Shown: one piece after another, positions 24,595-32,489 of the stretch
Numbering within the stretch: the first letter of the stretch is position 1
Layout of the letters: every line of letters begins with the position of its first letter
Assembly: GCA_964394085.1 (NCBI GenBank)
Contig: CAYMWF010000012.1
Location: forward strand, 1 to 43,329
From: CAYMWF01 sp964394085 [NCBI: uncultured Gemmatimonadota bacterium]
GTDB taxonomy: Bacteria; GCA-2686955; CAYMWF01
DNA length: 43,329 bases
Direction of reading: 5' to 3'
The notes under the pieces: model-generated
Databases searched by the model: none
Told to the model about the DNA's origin: nothing
Seen by the model: the letters and a program-made list of their open reading frames with translations, nothing else
Made by a program: the position numbers and the translations under genes

Positions 24595-24637
24595 GCGCAG
24601 TCTATACCCTATTTCAATCGTCATTCTTAGAAAAAGA

Positions 24638-24666
24638 TTGTCCTGTCTGTCAGAGTACAATATAAA
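24638..24666 (+). promoter_or_regulatory. sigma-70 promoter of the radical SAM cluster
   Basis: TTGTCC (24638-24643) is followed by exactly 17 bases and TATAAA (24661-24666). Transcription would begin near 24673, about 24 bases before the TTG start of the first radical SAM gene, supporting that start. Confidence 0.7.
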
Positions 24667-24696
24667 TTCCGAAATAACCGAGAGATAGGAACTGGT

Positions 24697-26157
24697 TTGA
24701 AAGTCCTTTTAATAAATCCCGATTCCGGAATTGAAGATCTAGTCGGCAAGCACTACGCCCCTTACGCTGTACCGGTGCCTCCGGCAGGAATAGCATATCT
24801 CGCGGGGCGCCTGAAGGCGGATGGTCACCGGGTGCGCTGTTTCGACGCCTATGCATACCGCCCCGACAGCGACTCCCTTGTGAGAATGATTGAAGAATTC
24901 GGTCCCGACATCATCGGTTTTTCATGCCTCACTCTTGCCATGAAAAACGTGACCCGGCTTTGCCGCCTGCTCCACGAAAGAGGATGTAAAGCGAAGATTG
25001 TTCTCGGGAACGCCCATGTTTCGGTCCTGGGTCGTGAAACACTGGAAAGCGGCACGGGCGACATTATCGTAAAGGGAGAAGCAGAAGAGACAATAGCTGA
25101 ACTTGTTCAAGCTCTTGCCGAGGGGACGTCCCTCGCCAGCGTAAAAGGTATTTCTTACCGCGATCAAAACGGCGATATTTTCGAAACACCTGATAGACCC
25201 GCGATTGAAAATCTTGACCTTCTACCCTTCCCAGTTTGGAACGATTTTGATCTCTCGATATATAAAGCCGCAGCACTCCCGTTAAGCATTTTTGAAGGAA
25301 CCAGGCCGCTTCCTGTTATGGCTTCCCGCGGGTGTCCGTATTCATGTGAATTCTGTGCACAGGATTACGCCTTTAAGGGTGTAAGGCTCAGATCTCTCGA
25401 AAAAGTAATTGAAGAAGTTGTTTACCTGTATGAAGAGTATGGCTGCAACTGCGTGGGCTTCCTGGATGCCTGCTTTCCCCTTTCCGAAGCACAGGGGATG
25501 GAATTCTGCCGGCTATTCCGGGCTCGTAAACTGCACGAAAAAATCATATGGTTCTGTGAAACCAGAGTGAATCTCGTCAATAAGAACCTCCTGCAGGAAA
25601 TGTCCCGCTCCGGATGTAAAATGGTCCAGTACGGTTTCGAATCCGGGAACCAGGATGTCCTCAATACAATCCAGAAACAATCAACAATTGAACAAGCGGA
25701 ACTCGCGGTTGAAAATACCAGAGCCGCGGGGATGCTCGCTTACGGTCTCTTCATGCTGGGGAACAGGGGGGAAACAACAGCCACCTGCAGGGATACGATA
25801 CGATTCGCACGCAAGCTCGGTTGTGACTTGGCAAAATTCAATCTGGTCATCCCTTACCCCGGTTCGCCCCTCTATAACAGGTATCTTTTAGAACAAAAAG
25901 ATCCACTGTCGACGTCCACAGATAGATTTACCGGATTTTTCGATCTTTTGGTTGATGGCTCGGAACCTCTATTCGTCCCTGAAGGGATGACTGCTGCAGA
26001 ATTGATCTATCTTCAGAAAAAAGCGATGCTTTCTTTTTATCTGAGACCCGGTTTGATATATAGGTACATCGTAAAGAGAATTGTTTCTCTGCCTGAAATG
26101 TTGAAGGGCGGATATATTCTGCTGCATGATATCCTGAAATCCCGCTCGCAGAGGTAA
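24697..26157 (+). CDS. B12-binding-domain radical SAM protein (first of pair)
   Basis: A 486-residue class B-type radical SAM enzyme. Residues 1-150 form a cobalamin-binding Rossmann-like domain (MKVLLINPDS, PPAGIAYLAGRLKADGHRV, DIIGFSCLT), lacking the DxHxxG motif as is usual in this class. The radical SAM domain starts near residue 205 with cluster cysteines 213, 217 and 220 (RGCPYSCEFC). The C-terminus has the FYLRPGLIYRYI motif common in this superfamily. The start is TTG, with AGGA six bases upstream and a promoter at the right distance. Members methylate unreactive carbons or rearrange lipids, bacteriochlorophyll and antibiotics; the substrate here is unknown. A second radical SAM gene follows 84 bases later. 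Confidence 0.9.
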   Translation: MKVLLINPDSGIEDLVGKHYAPYAVPVPPAGIAYLAGRLKADGHRVRCFDAYAYRPDSDSLVRMIEEFGPDIIGFSCLTLAMKNVTRLCRLLHERGCKAKIVLGNAHVSVLGRETLESGTGDIIVKGEAEETIAELVQALAEGTSLASVKGISYRDQNGDIFETPDRPAIENLDLLPFPVWNDFDLSIYKAAALPLSIFEGTRPLPVMASRGCPYSCEFCAQDYAFKGVRLRSLEKVIEEVVYLYEEYGCNCVGFLDACFPLSEAQGMEFCRLFRARKLHEKIIWFCETRVNLVNKNLLQEMSRSGCKMVQYGFESGNQDVLNTIQKQSTIEQAELAVENTRAAGMLAYGLFMLGNRGETTATCRDTIRFARKLGCDLAKFNLVIPYPGSPLYNRYLLEQKDPLSTSTDRFTGFFDLLVDGSEPLFVPEGMTAAELIYLQKKAMLSFYLRPGLIYRYIVKRIVSLPEMLKGGYILLHDILKSRSQR

Positions 26158-26241
26158 CCCGATTCGAACCGGAGACCGTTTATCTATTTAAAATGAATTG
26201 ATCTTTGTGAAACCATCTTATCTGATACTGGAAAATAATTT

Positions 26242-27594
26242 TTGAACCATCACACAAAAAAGCGAAAAGTCCTGCTCCTCAACCCTCCAGGGGAGAAATA
26301 TTATATCCGTGATTGCTATTGCAGCACAGAAGCCAAAGGCCGGTATTACTGGCACCCGCTCGATCTTCTGGTTCAAAGCGGGTTTCTTTCCCGGCATTTC
26401 GATGTCTCGGTGCTTGATGCGGTTGCCCTCGACCTTGAAATGGAAGCAGGCCTGAACCGAATACTTGAAATAGATCCTTTCGCTATTTTCTATGTTACCG
26501 GACAGCTTTCCTGGAAAAAGGATCTTGCTCTTCTCTCAGCCGTAAAAGAACGGACCGCATGTCTGCTAGCAGCCAGCGGGGATCTTCCGAGGTTCTCCGG
26601 CAACAACCTTGATCGAGCCTGGAAAATCGTCGATATCGTCCTGGATGATTTTACATCGCCAGGGCTTACTGAATATCTACTTACCGGAAACAGTGAATCC
26701 ACTCCGGGAGTTTCAGTTCCTGGAAGAAACTCACGGTTTAACTCAAGCTTCGAGGAAAAGGAATTCGATTACCCTTATCCTCTTCATGCAGCTTTTCCCC
26801 AGAAAAGCTACAGACTTCCATTTACATCGGAATCGCCCTTTGCATCGGTGCTTACGACCTTTGGGTGCAACTACCACTGTAAATTCTGCAATGTGAAAGC
26901 ACTACCTTTCAAGACCAGAATTCTTGACGGAGTTGTAGATGAAGTGCAGCGATTGCGGGACGAACAGGGAATCCACACAATATTCTTCCGAGATCCGAAT
27001 ATCGCAGCTGTACGGAATCATGCACTGGAACTCGCGGAGCGGCTCTCCCTGCTCCGATTTCGCATCAGTTGGAATAGTTATGCGAGAGTAGACTGTGTTG
27101 ACGAAGAGCTGCTACAGAAGCTGGCATATTCCGGCTGCAGTCTTCTTCAATTCGGACTTGAAAGCGGTTCTGATCGAATTTTGACTGAAACATCGAAAGG
27201 ATTCAGCGTTAATCAAATTCGTAAAACCCTTGAGATTTGCCGCCGAACCGGTATTAAAACCTGCGGACACTTTTTACTTGGGGTACCGGGAGAAACACCC
27301 CAGGAGATGCAAGAAACTCTCAGATTCGCCGCCAGTGATCTTCCGCTGGACTTTGCGACATTCAATATATTCGAGATCCGTCCAGGCATTTCGGATGAAT
27401 TGATCAATCACCCACAGAACTCCGATGATAATACCGGCGTACAAGCAAAGAAGCTGAAAAGGAGTGCACTTCGAAAATTCTATTTACGACCCAAATTCGT
27501 GCTGCGCACCATACGTTCCATTATCTCTAATCCTGCTGAAATCAAAGTGCTTGTCGGTAATATTCGGGAGTTTTTTCGGATCATTCTGGGGTAA
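26242..27594 (+). CDS. B12-binding-domain radical SAM protein (second of pair)
   Basis: A 450-residue relative of the preceding gene. The N-terminal 150 residues (KVLLLNPPGEKYYIRDCYCS, WHPLDLLVQSGFLSRH) are a reduced cobalamin-binding-like domain. The radical SAM cluster cysteines are 209, 213 and 216 (FGCNYHCKFC), followed by the ESGSD and HFLLGVPGET blocks. The C-terminus again has the FYLRPKFVLRTI motif. The two proteins are clearly paralogous in layout but divergent in sequence, so they probably do different steps on one product. The start is TTG with only a weak Shine-Dalgarno; translation may depend on the upstream gene. Confidence 0.88.
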   Translation: MNHHTKKRKVLLLNPPGEKYYIRDCYCSTEAKGRYYWHPLDLLVQSGFLSRHFDVSVLDAVALDLEMEAGLNRILEIDPFAIFYVTGQLSWKKDLALLSAVKERTACLLAASGDLPRFSGNNLDRAWKIVDIVLDDFTSPGLTEYLLTGNSESTPGVSVPGRNSRFNSSFEEKEFDYPYPLHAAFPQKSYRLPFTSESPFASVLTTFGCNYHCKFCNVKALPFKTRILDGVVDEVQRLRDEQGIHTIFFRDPNIAAVRNHALELAERLSLLRFRISWNSYARVDCVDEELLQKLAYSGCSLLQFGLESGSDRILTETSKGFSVNQIRKTLEICRRTGIKTCGHFLLGVPGETPQEMQETLRFAASDLPLDFATFNIFEIRPGISDELINHPQNSDDNTGVQAKKLKRSALRKFYLRPKFVLRTIRSIISNPAEIKVLVGNIREFFRIILG

Positions 27595-27623
27595 AGGGCA
27601 GCTCAAGCTGAAAGCGAGCTGAT

Positions 27624-29777
27624 GTGACATACGAAGATTTTATATCATTCCCTTGGATTATTCCTGTACTCATATCTGGCTTTCTATTTATTTCGGTGAG
27701 GTTGCTGACTGGACGCATCACGACTGTTCCCCTAAAAAGTGATGCGGCTGAACACCAGCCACCGATTCCGCCGTTCTTCATCCGAACTCCCATCGCATTC
27801 GGCAGGAACGCGCTGTATCTTCTCCCGATTCTGATCGCAGCCGCACTGTTAAGATTCCCGGGATTATACTCGGATCCTCTTAATCACCTTGAACAGATGT
27901 ACTTATCTACAACGTTTGAAAGCGACTCAATCGTAGAAATCATCGCAGGTGATGTCCCTATCCAGCAATCTCATCAGCCATGCTTTTCTTTACTCCTTCT
28001 CATTTTCGGATTTCTGCAGGACAATCCCGAATCTTTCCGATATGTTTCCGTTTTCCTTTCGCTCCTTTCGATAATGGCGACCTACTATCTAGGTGCGTTA
28101 CTGTTCCCCCGCTTTTTGTTCGGCAGAATTTTCATGTCCACTGCACTTGCATTTTCACAGCTTCACGTTATGTATTCAAAGGATATCACGCCTTATGCTT
28201 TGTTCTTTTTATTGTCCACCATAAGCTTCTTACTCTTCTTCGAAGTGATGAAAGGTTCTGGAAACAAGAAACTGATTCTATTTGGATGCGTATCAATCAT
28301 TACTTTTTATACTCATTATTATGAAATCTGGATTCTTTCCATCCAGGTTTTGATTGCACTCGCTTTTCTTGCAGGATCACGTTTTAAAGCACAGCCAGCC
28401 TTTCGAGCATGTAAGCTGTTGAAATGCGCAGCATGGATCCACCTGCTGATGGTGCCGTGGTACCCATGCTTTGTGAAAGGCAGGATAACCAGCGAAGACA
28501 TACTTTATTTTGAAAGGCTGATTTACCAGGGTAATCTGTCTTTACTGGAAGCTCTCCGTGAAATCCTGAGGATTTTTTCAGGCCTGAAAGACATGGCCGA
28601 ACCGATGTGGGTGGTTTTTTTCCTTATCATGCTATTCGGTCTGTTTCTCAGCTTTCGACGTGACAGATACGTTTTTGCCTCTATTTTTATCCCCATAATC
28701 ACGGGTATAGGCGTTGACACAATATTTTTTTCCAAATTCAGCAGTGTGACCGAGGGCGGTTATCATTTCGGTGTTCGACATTATATCTTCATGCTTCCGT
28801 TTTTCCATGCAACCCTATCCGAGTCCGGCTACTATCTGGCCCGGCTCGTAAGAGATAAATTCAAACCGGTGACCGCTGTCTTGGTGGGAGGAATCCTTCT
28901 GACGCCTTCCTTTGAATCAGCCAGACTATATGGATTCAACTCCTTCAGGCCCGATATAAAAACAGGTGCCGAGTTTATTGCAGACAACCTGAGGAACGGT
29001 GATGCAGTCGTCGTTCTTCCGGCGGGTTTCCAATCGGATTTATTCGGCTATTATTTCCCCGCGACGAAGAATCCAGAATTTTCTACTCCCAGATGGCATA
29101 GTTATGAAAACAAAACATTTTATTTCCCGGTCAGATCTGTAGATATACCTCTTGATCTGATGCTGCTGCACCCGCAATTCAACCGTATCTGGCTCGTCCG
29201 ATTCGAATATGACTTGTTCAACGTTCCCATTTTTTCCGACAAAACTGTTCGATTGGTTCGCGACAGTCTTTCACCAGGATTCAGAACGGTATCATCCTAC
29301 AAATTCAGGAAATTGACTGTCGAACTCTTCGATAGAGTATCAAATCATACGGAATCCGTGTTTTCGAAGATTGCAAAACCCCCATTTTTTATTGATTACG
29401 CCAGACCAAGCATAGAACAATATTTTTTCTCAAAATGCGGCGTGGAATCAAAAGAAAACATAGCTGACTCCTTTTGCTCAATATTGATACCCTGCAAATT
29501 TCAATCCAAATCAAAAGCAACAATCCATATAAAATTCCATGCTGTTTTAGATGCACCAGGCCGACCCGAAACGGTGAGAATAAAGACATATAGAGACAGA
29601 GAGCGTATTTACCCTCTGAATCCTGATGGAGCCATCGTCTCGGCTCGGATTCCGTGCCAGTTCAGAAACGACGTATCATATTATCATGCGACAATTCGCG
29701 GCAGGCGGCAACTCGAGACAATCGAACCCGACAACCCGCTTGGCATCCAATGGATCCGGATCATTCCCGGCACCTGA
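27624..29777 (+). CDS. multi-pass GT-C (GT39/ArnT-like) membrane glycosyltransferase
   Basis: A 717-residue integral membrane protein. About ten to twelve hydrophobic helices occupy residues 8-440, followed by a soluble C-terminal region of about 270 residues. The order (RFPGLYSDPLNHLEQMY in the first outer loop; a helix-rich core with YSKDITPYALFFLLS) matches polyprenyl-phosphate-dependent GT-C enzymes of the GT39/PMT group, which glycosylate lipids or proteins outside the inner membrane. The usual Asp-Glu pair of the first loop is here HLEQ, so catalysis may rest on Glu alone. The start is GTG 29 bases after the second radical SAM gene, with a CAGCTC/GAGCTG inverted repeat just before it. 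The family call is by topology and pattern. Confidence 0.78.
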   Translation: MTYEDFISFPWIIPVLISGFLFISVRLLTGRITTVPLKSDAAEHQPPIPPFFIRTPIAFGRNALYLLPILIAAALLRFPGLYSDPLNHLEQMYLSTTFESDSIVEIIAGDVPIQQSHQPCFSLLLLIFGFLQDNPESFRYVSVFLSLLSIMATYYLGALLFPRFLFGRIFMSTALAFSQLHVMYSKDITPYALFFLLSTISFLLFFEVMKGSGNKKLILFGCVSIITFYTHYYEIWILSIQVLIALAFLAGSRFKAQPAFRACKLLKCAAWIHLLMVPWYPCFVKGRITSEDILYFERLIYQGNLSLLEALREILRIFSGLKDMAEPMWVVFFLIMLFGLFLSFRRDRYVFASIFIPIITGIGVDTIFFSKFSSVTEGGYHFGVRHYIFMLPFFHATLSESGYYLARLVRDKFKPVTAVLVGGILLTPSFESARLYGFNSFRPDIKTGAEFIADNLRNGDAVVVLPAGFQSDLFGYYFPATKNPEFSTPRWHSYENKTFYFPVRSVDIPLDLMLLHPQFNRIWLVRFEYDLFNVPIFSDKTVRLVRDSLSPGFRTVSSYKFRKLTVELFDRVSNHTESVFSKIAKPPFFIDYARPSIEQYFFSKCGVESKENIADSFCSILIPCKFQSKSKATIHIKFHAVLDAPGRPETVRIKTYRDRERIYPLNPDGAIVSARIPCQFRNDVSYYHATIRGRRQLETIEPDNPLGIQWIRIIPGT

Positions 29778-29976
29778 GAATAAATCGAAGTCTTCTAACG
29801 AAAATCCGATTTATAAACCGTCTTGAATTATAACGCCGATCCGTTATTGTAATAGGTTCGGCTCATGGAAACGTGGTGCATCCTGTTTGACTCGTTTCTC
29901 TGTTCAATCATTTTCTAATTGGATCAACACAACTGGAAAGAGAATCAAGTAGAAAGTAAAGAAAGGAACCGACGAC

Positions 29977-31230
29977 GTGAACTACAAAGTCGCTGATATC
30001 AGTAAAGCCGAAACCGGCAGAATGAAAATAGACTGGGCTGAATCACGAATGCCCGTACTCATGGCTCTGAGGGAAAATGCTGAAAGAGAAAAACCCCTGG
30101 CAGGAATGAGAATCGCAGGATGTATTCATGTCACTAAAGAGACTGGTGTGTTAGTGGAAACATTAGTCGCAGCCGGGGCGGAAGTGGCATGGTCCGGTTG
30201 CAATCCACTTTCGACTCAGGATGATGTCGCGGCAGCGCTCGCTGCCAACGGTGTTCCGATTTACGCCTGGCACGGGATGAATGTTGAAGAATTTTACTGG
30301 GCGATAGACAAATGTATCGAAATCGCACCCACACTCACGCTTGACGATGGGGCTGATTTAATCTTCACGATACATGCCAAGCACAAGGATAAATGCGACG
30401 GCGTACTGGGAGGAACTGAAGAGACGACCACAGGAGTACACAGACTACGAGCCATGGCTGATGATGGAAAACTCCTCTACCCGGTCGTCGCGGTTAACGA
30501 TGCTGAAACCAAATGGGATTTTGACAATGTGTATGGAACCGGCCAGTCTTCGCTGGACGGTATCCTCCGCTCCACTTCAATACTTCTGGCCGGGAAAACC
30601 TTTGTCGTTGCCGGTTATGGGCATTGCGGCAGAGGTGTGGCATTGAAAGCGAAGGGTATGGGATGCAATGTTGTGGTGACCGAGGTCAAGCCTACCGCGG
30701 CTCTTAAAGCAACGTTGGACGGTTTCAGGGTCATGACGATGGATGATGCTGCAAAAATCGGCGATTTGTTCATTACCGCTACAGGTATGAAGGATGTTAT
30801 CGTTGAACGGCACTTCAAAGCCATGAAAGACGGCGCAATTGTGTGTAACACAGGCCATTATGACTGCGAGGTAAATCTAGACGATCTTGAAAGTCTGACG
30901 ATGAGTCAAAAAGAAATCCGACCGAATACAGACATGCATATTCTCAAAGGTGAAAACCGGATTTACGTACTAGCCAAGGGGCGTCTTGTTAATCTTGCCG
31001 CAGCCGAAGGGCACCCATCCGAAGTTATGGATATGTCATTTGCCAACCAGTATCTGAGTCTTGTCAGGATGAGTCGTGAGGGGGCAGGATTGAAACCCGC
31101 AGTCTATGATATTCCCGAGGAGCAGGACCAAGAAATTGCAGAACTGAAACTGAAGACACAGAATATCACAATTGATACACTTTCCAAAGATCAGCTTGAG
31201 TACGCAAAAGATTACTCCGCAGGGACGTAA
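29977..31230 (+). CDS. ahcY: adenosylhomocysteinase (S-adenosyl-L-homocysteine hydrolase)
   Basis: NAD-dependent hydrolysis of S-adenosylhomocysteine to homocysteine and adenosine, removing the inhibitory product of methyltransferases. The 417 residues are the length of the shorter bacterial/archaeal form. Visible motifs are LDDGADL, GGTEETTTGVHRL, VNDAETKWDFDN and the NAD-binding VVAGYGHCGRGVA. The C-terminal tail has GHPSEVMDMSFANQYLS. The start is GTG: NYKVADISKAETGRMKIDWAE aligns with the family N-terminus and AAAGGA lies upstream. The stop overlaps the Nudix ATG by one base. I looked for an S-adenosylhomocysteine riboswitch upstream and saw none. Confidence 0.96.
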   Translation: MNYKVADISKAETGRMKIDWAESRMPVLMALRENAEREKPLAGMRIAGCIHVTKETGVLVETLVAAGAEVAWSGCNPLSTQDDVAAALAANGVPIYAWHGMNVEEFYWAIDKCIEIAPTLTLDDGADLIFTIHAKHKDKCDGVLGGTEETTTGVHRLRAMADDGKLLYPVVAVNDAETKWDFDNVYGTGQSSLDGILRSTSILLAGKTFVVAGYGHCGRGVALKAKGMGCNVVVTEVKPTAALKATLDGFRVMTMDDAAKIGDLFITATGMKDVIVERHFKAMKDGAIVCNTGHYDCEVNLDDLESLTMSQKEIRPNTDMHILKGENRIYVLAKGRLVNLAAAEGHPSEVMDMSFANQYLSLVRMSREGAGLKPAVYDIPEEQDQEIAELKLKTQNITIDTLSKDQLEYAKDYSAGT

Positions 31231-31763
31231 TGATCGATCAAGGCGCGACAATCGAGGATCCTGCGGCGGAATCTGCGAGCCGAAAAGACGGCTCGCCCGG
31301 TAATAATTCCCAATCCTCCTTCTCGGCTGTTACCGCCGCGCTGATCCGCCACGGGGATAAGGTTCTTATAGCCCGGAGGTACGGAATCAAACCTCGAGGA
31401 GGTTCCTGGGAATTTCCAGGTGGTTCCTTAGAAAAGGGTGAAAATCTCGAGGAGTGCATAAAAAGAGAAATATTCGAAGAAACAGGTCTACGAATTTCTG
31501 TAGGGGAACTTATCGGAATCGTTAAACATCAATACACAGATATCGGAATCGATCTATATCTTTTTGATTGCAAACTCAAGGACGGCACGATCGATACTCT
31601 CGAAGGCAGGGAGAATGATATCAGGTGGGTTCCCATGAAGGATCTGGAATCGAGTCAGCTATGTAGTGCCGACCGAAAATTTCTGCCACATATTTTCGCC
31701 TTCGAAAAAGAGAACCGCACCAATCATACATCCGGGAAAGGCCGTGCTGGTAAAAATCTCTAA
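31230..31763 (+). CDS. Nudix hydrolase (MutT-like)
   Basis: Hydrolyses nucleoside diphosphates linked to another moiety. In the 177 residues the Nudix box is complete: GGSLEKGENLEECIKREIFEETGLRI fits GX5EX7REUXEEXGU. VTAALIRHGDKVLIARR and WEFPGG are typical of MutT/NudG-type enzymes that clean oxidised or deaminated nucleotides, although the substrate cannot be read from sequence. Residues 1-30 are a low-complexity, probably disordered lead. Its ATG shares one base with the ahcY stop (TAATG), indicating translational coupling. Its end overlaps the pyroglutamyl peptidase gene by about 20 bases. Confidence 0.9.
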   Translation: MIDQGATIEDPAAESASRKDGSPGNNSQSSFSAVTAALIRHGDKVLIARRYGIKPRGGSWEFPGGSLEKGENLEECIKREIFEETGLRISVGELIGIVKHQYTDIGIDLYLFDCKLKDGTIDTLEGRENDIRWVPMKDLESSQLCSADRKFLPHIFAFEKENRTNHTSGKGRAGKNL

Positions 31764-32367
31764 AACTCCGATTCGATTGCTTATTACGGGATTCGGACCA
31801 TTTCCAGGGGTTGCCCGGAATACTGCCAGCCTGGTGTTAGATGAGCTCAAAAGAACCGGTTACGGCGGTAAGGATGTAGCGTACCTGAATATTCCAACGG
31901 AGTACAAAAAAGGAGAATCGGCCATCACGAGGATACTGTCGAAATATACTCCGGACTGGATAATCATGCTCGGTGTCAATGCTATGTCGAGGTTTCTTCT
32001 TGTTGAGAAAACTGCAGTCAACTTCACCCATTCTCCCCTCCCTGATGACGGGGGGGCGATTAAAATGAATGAAAAAGTTAAGAAGAACGGGGCTGCCGCT
32101 CTCTGGGCAACCATTCCTATAGATGAGCTACTCGCGCACCTTCGGGAGAAGGGATTTCTATGTGATGTTGAAGCCTCAGGGGGTAGTTACGTCTGTAACC
32201 ATCTTTTTTATATTATGTTATATGAACTGAACAGGCGTGGGATCGGACTTGGATGCGGCTTCATTCATTTGCCCCCGGACGATGAGCTCAACCAGGACAA
32301 AGGCTGGCCGGTGGAACTGCTGTGCGAGGGTATCCGTTGTTGCGGTAATTTCCTCCTGGAGAAGTAA
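31744..32367 (+). CDS. pcp: pyroglutamyl-peptidase I (C15)
   Basis: Cysteine peptidase that removes N-terminal pyroglutamate from peptides. From a GTG at 31744 it has 207 residues, close to the usual 215. The catalytic triad is Glu88 in LLVEKTAVNF, Cys151 in GGSYVCNHLFY and His175 in GFIHLPP; LLITGFGPFPG is the family N-terminal motif. The frame is open to an ATG at 31666, which would overlap the Nudix gene by 98 bases. I prefer 31744 because GGGAAAGG precedes it and the family begins near this point. It lies in one operon with ahcY and the Nudix gene. Confidence 0.88.
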   Translation: MLVKISKTPIRLLITGFGPFPGVARNTASLVLDELKRTGYGGKDVAYLNIPTEYKKGESAITRILSKYTPDWIIMLGVNAMSRFLLVEKTAVNFTHSPLPDDGGAIKMNEKVKKNGAAALWATIPIDELLAHLREKGFLCDVEASGGSYVCNHLFYIMLYELNRRGIGLGCGFIHLPPDDELNQDKGWPVELLCEGIRCCGNFLLEK

Positions 32368-32377
32368 ACGGTACGAA

Positions 32378-32403
32378 TCGAAAGTACTTTCTGATACTTT
32401 CGA
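32378..32403. repeat. 9-bp perfect inverted repeat
   Basis: TCGAAAGTA (32378-32386) and TACTTTCGA (32395-32403) are perfect reverse complements around an eight-base spacer. They sit just after the pcp stop and about 87 bases before the uridine-kinase-like gene. No U tract follows, only AT-rich TATACAATATATA, so an operator near a promoter is as likely as a terminator. Confidence 0.5.
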
Positions 32404-32489
32404 CAGTATACAATATATACACCAGACAACCACCATCCTGGTGATAAAGAAATCGGTGTATCCGACAGCTATTAACAAGTGATATCCTA

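Noticed and set aside
26150-26200. T-loop-like GGTTCGAATC on the minus strand after the first radical SAM gene
   Set aside because: The flanking bases do not form a five-pair T stem and no anticodon or acceptor arms follow, so it is not a tRNA.
29778-29976. Possible S-adenosylhomocysteine riboswitch upstream of ahcY
   Set aside because: I could not find the conserved GC-rich core of that riboswitch; the region is AT-rich with no stable conserved fold.
31666-31743. Longer start for pyroglutamyl peptidase
   Set aside because: It would overlap the Nudix gene by 98 bases and add residues without family match; GTG at 31744 has a purine-rich site before it.
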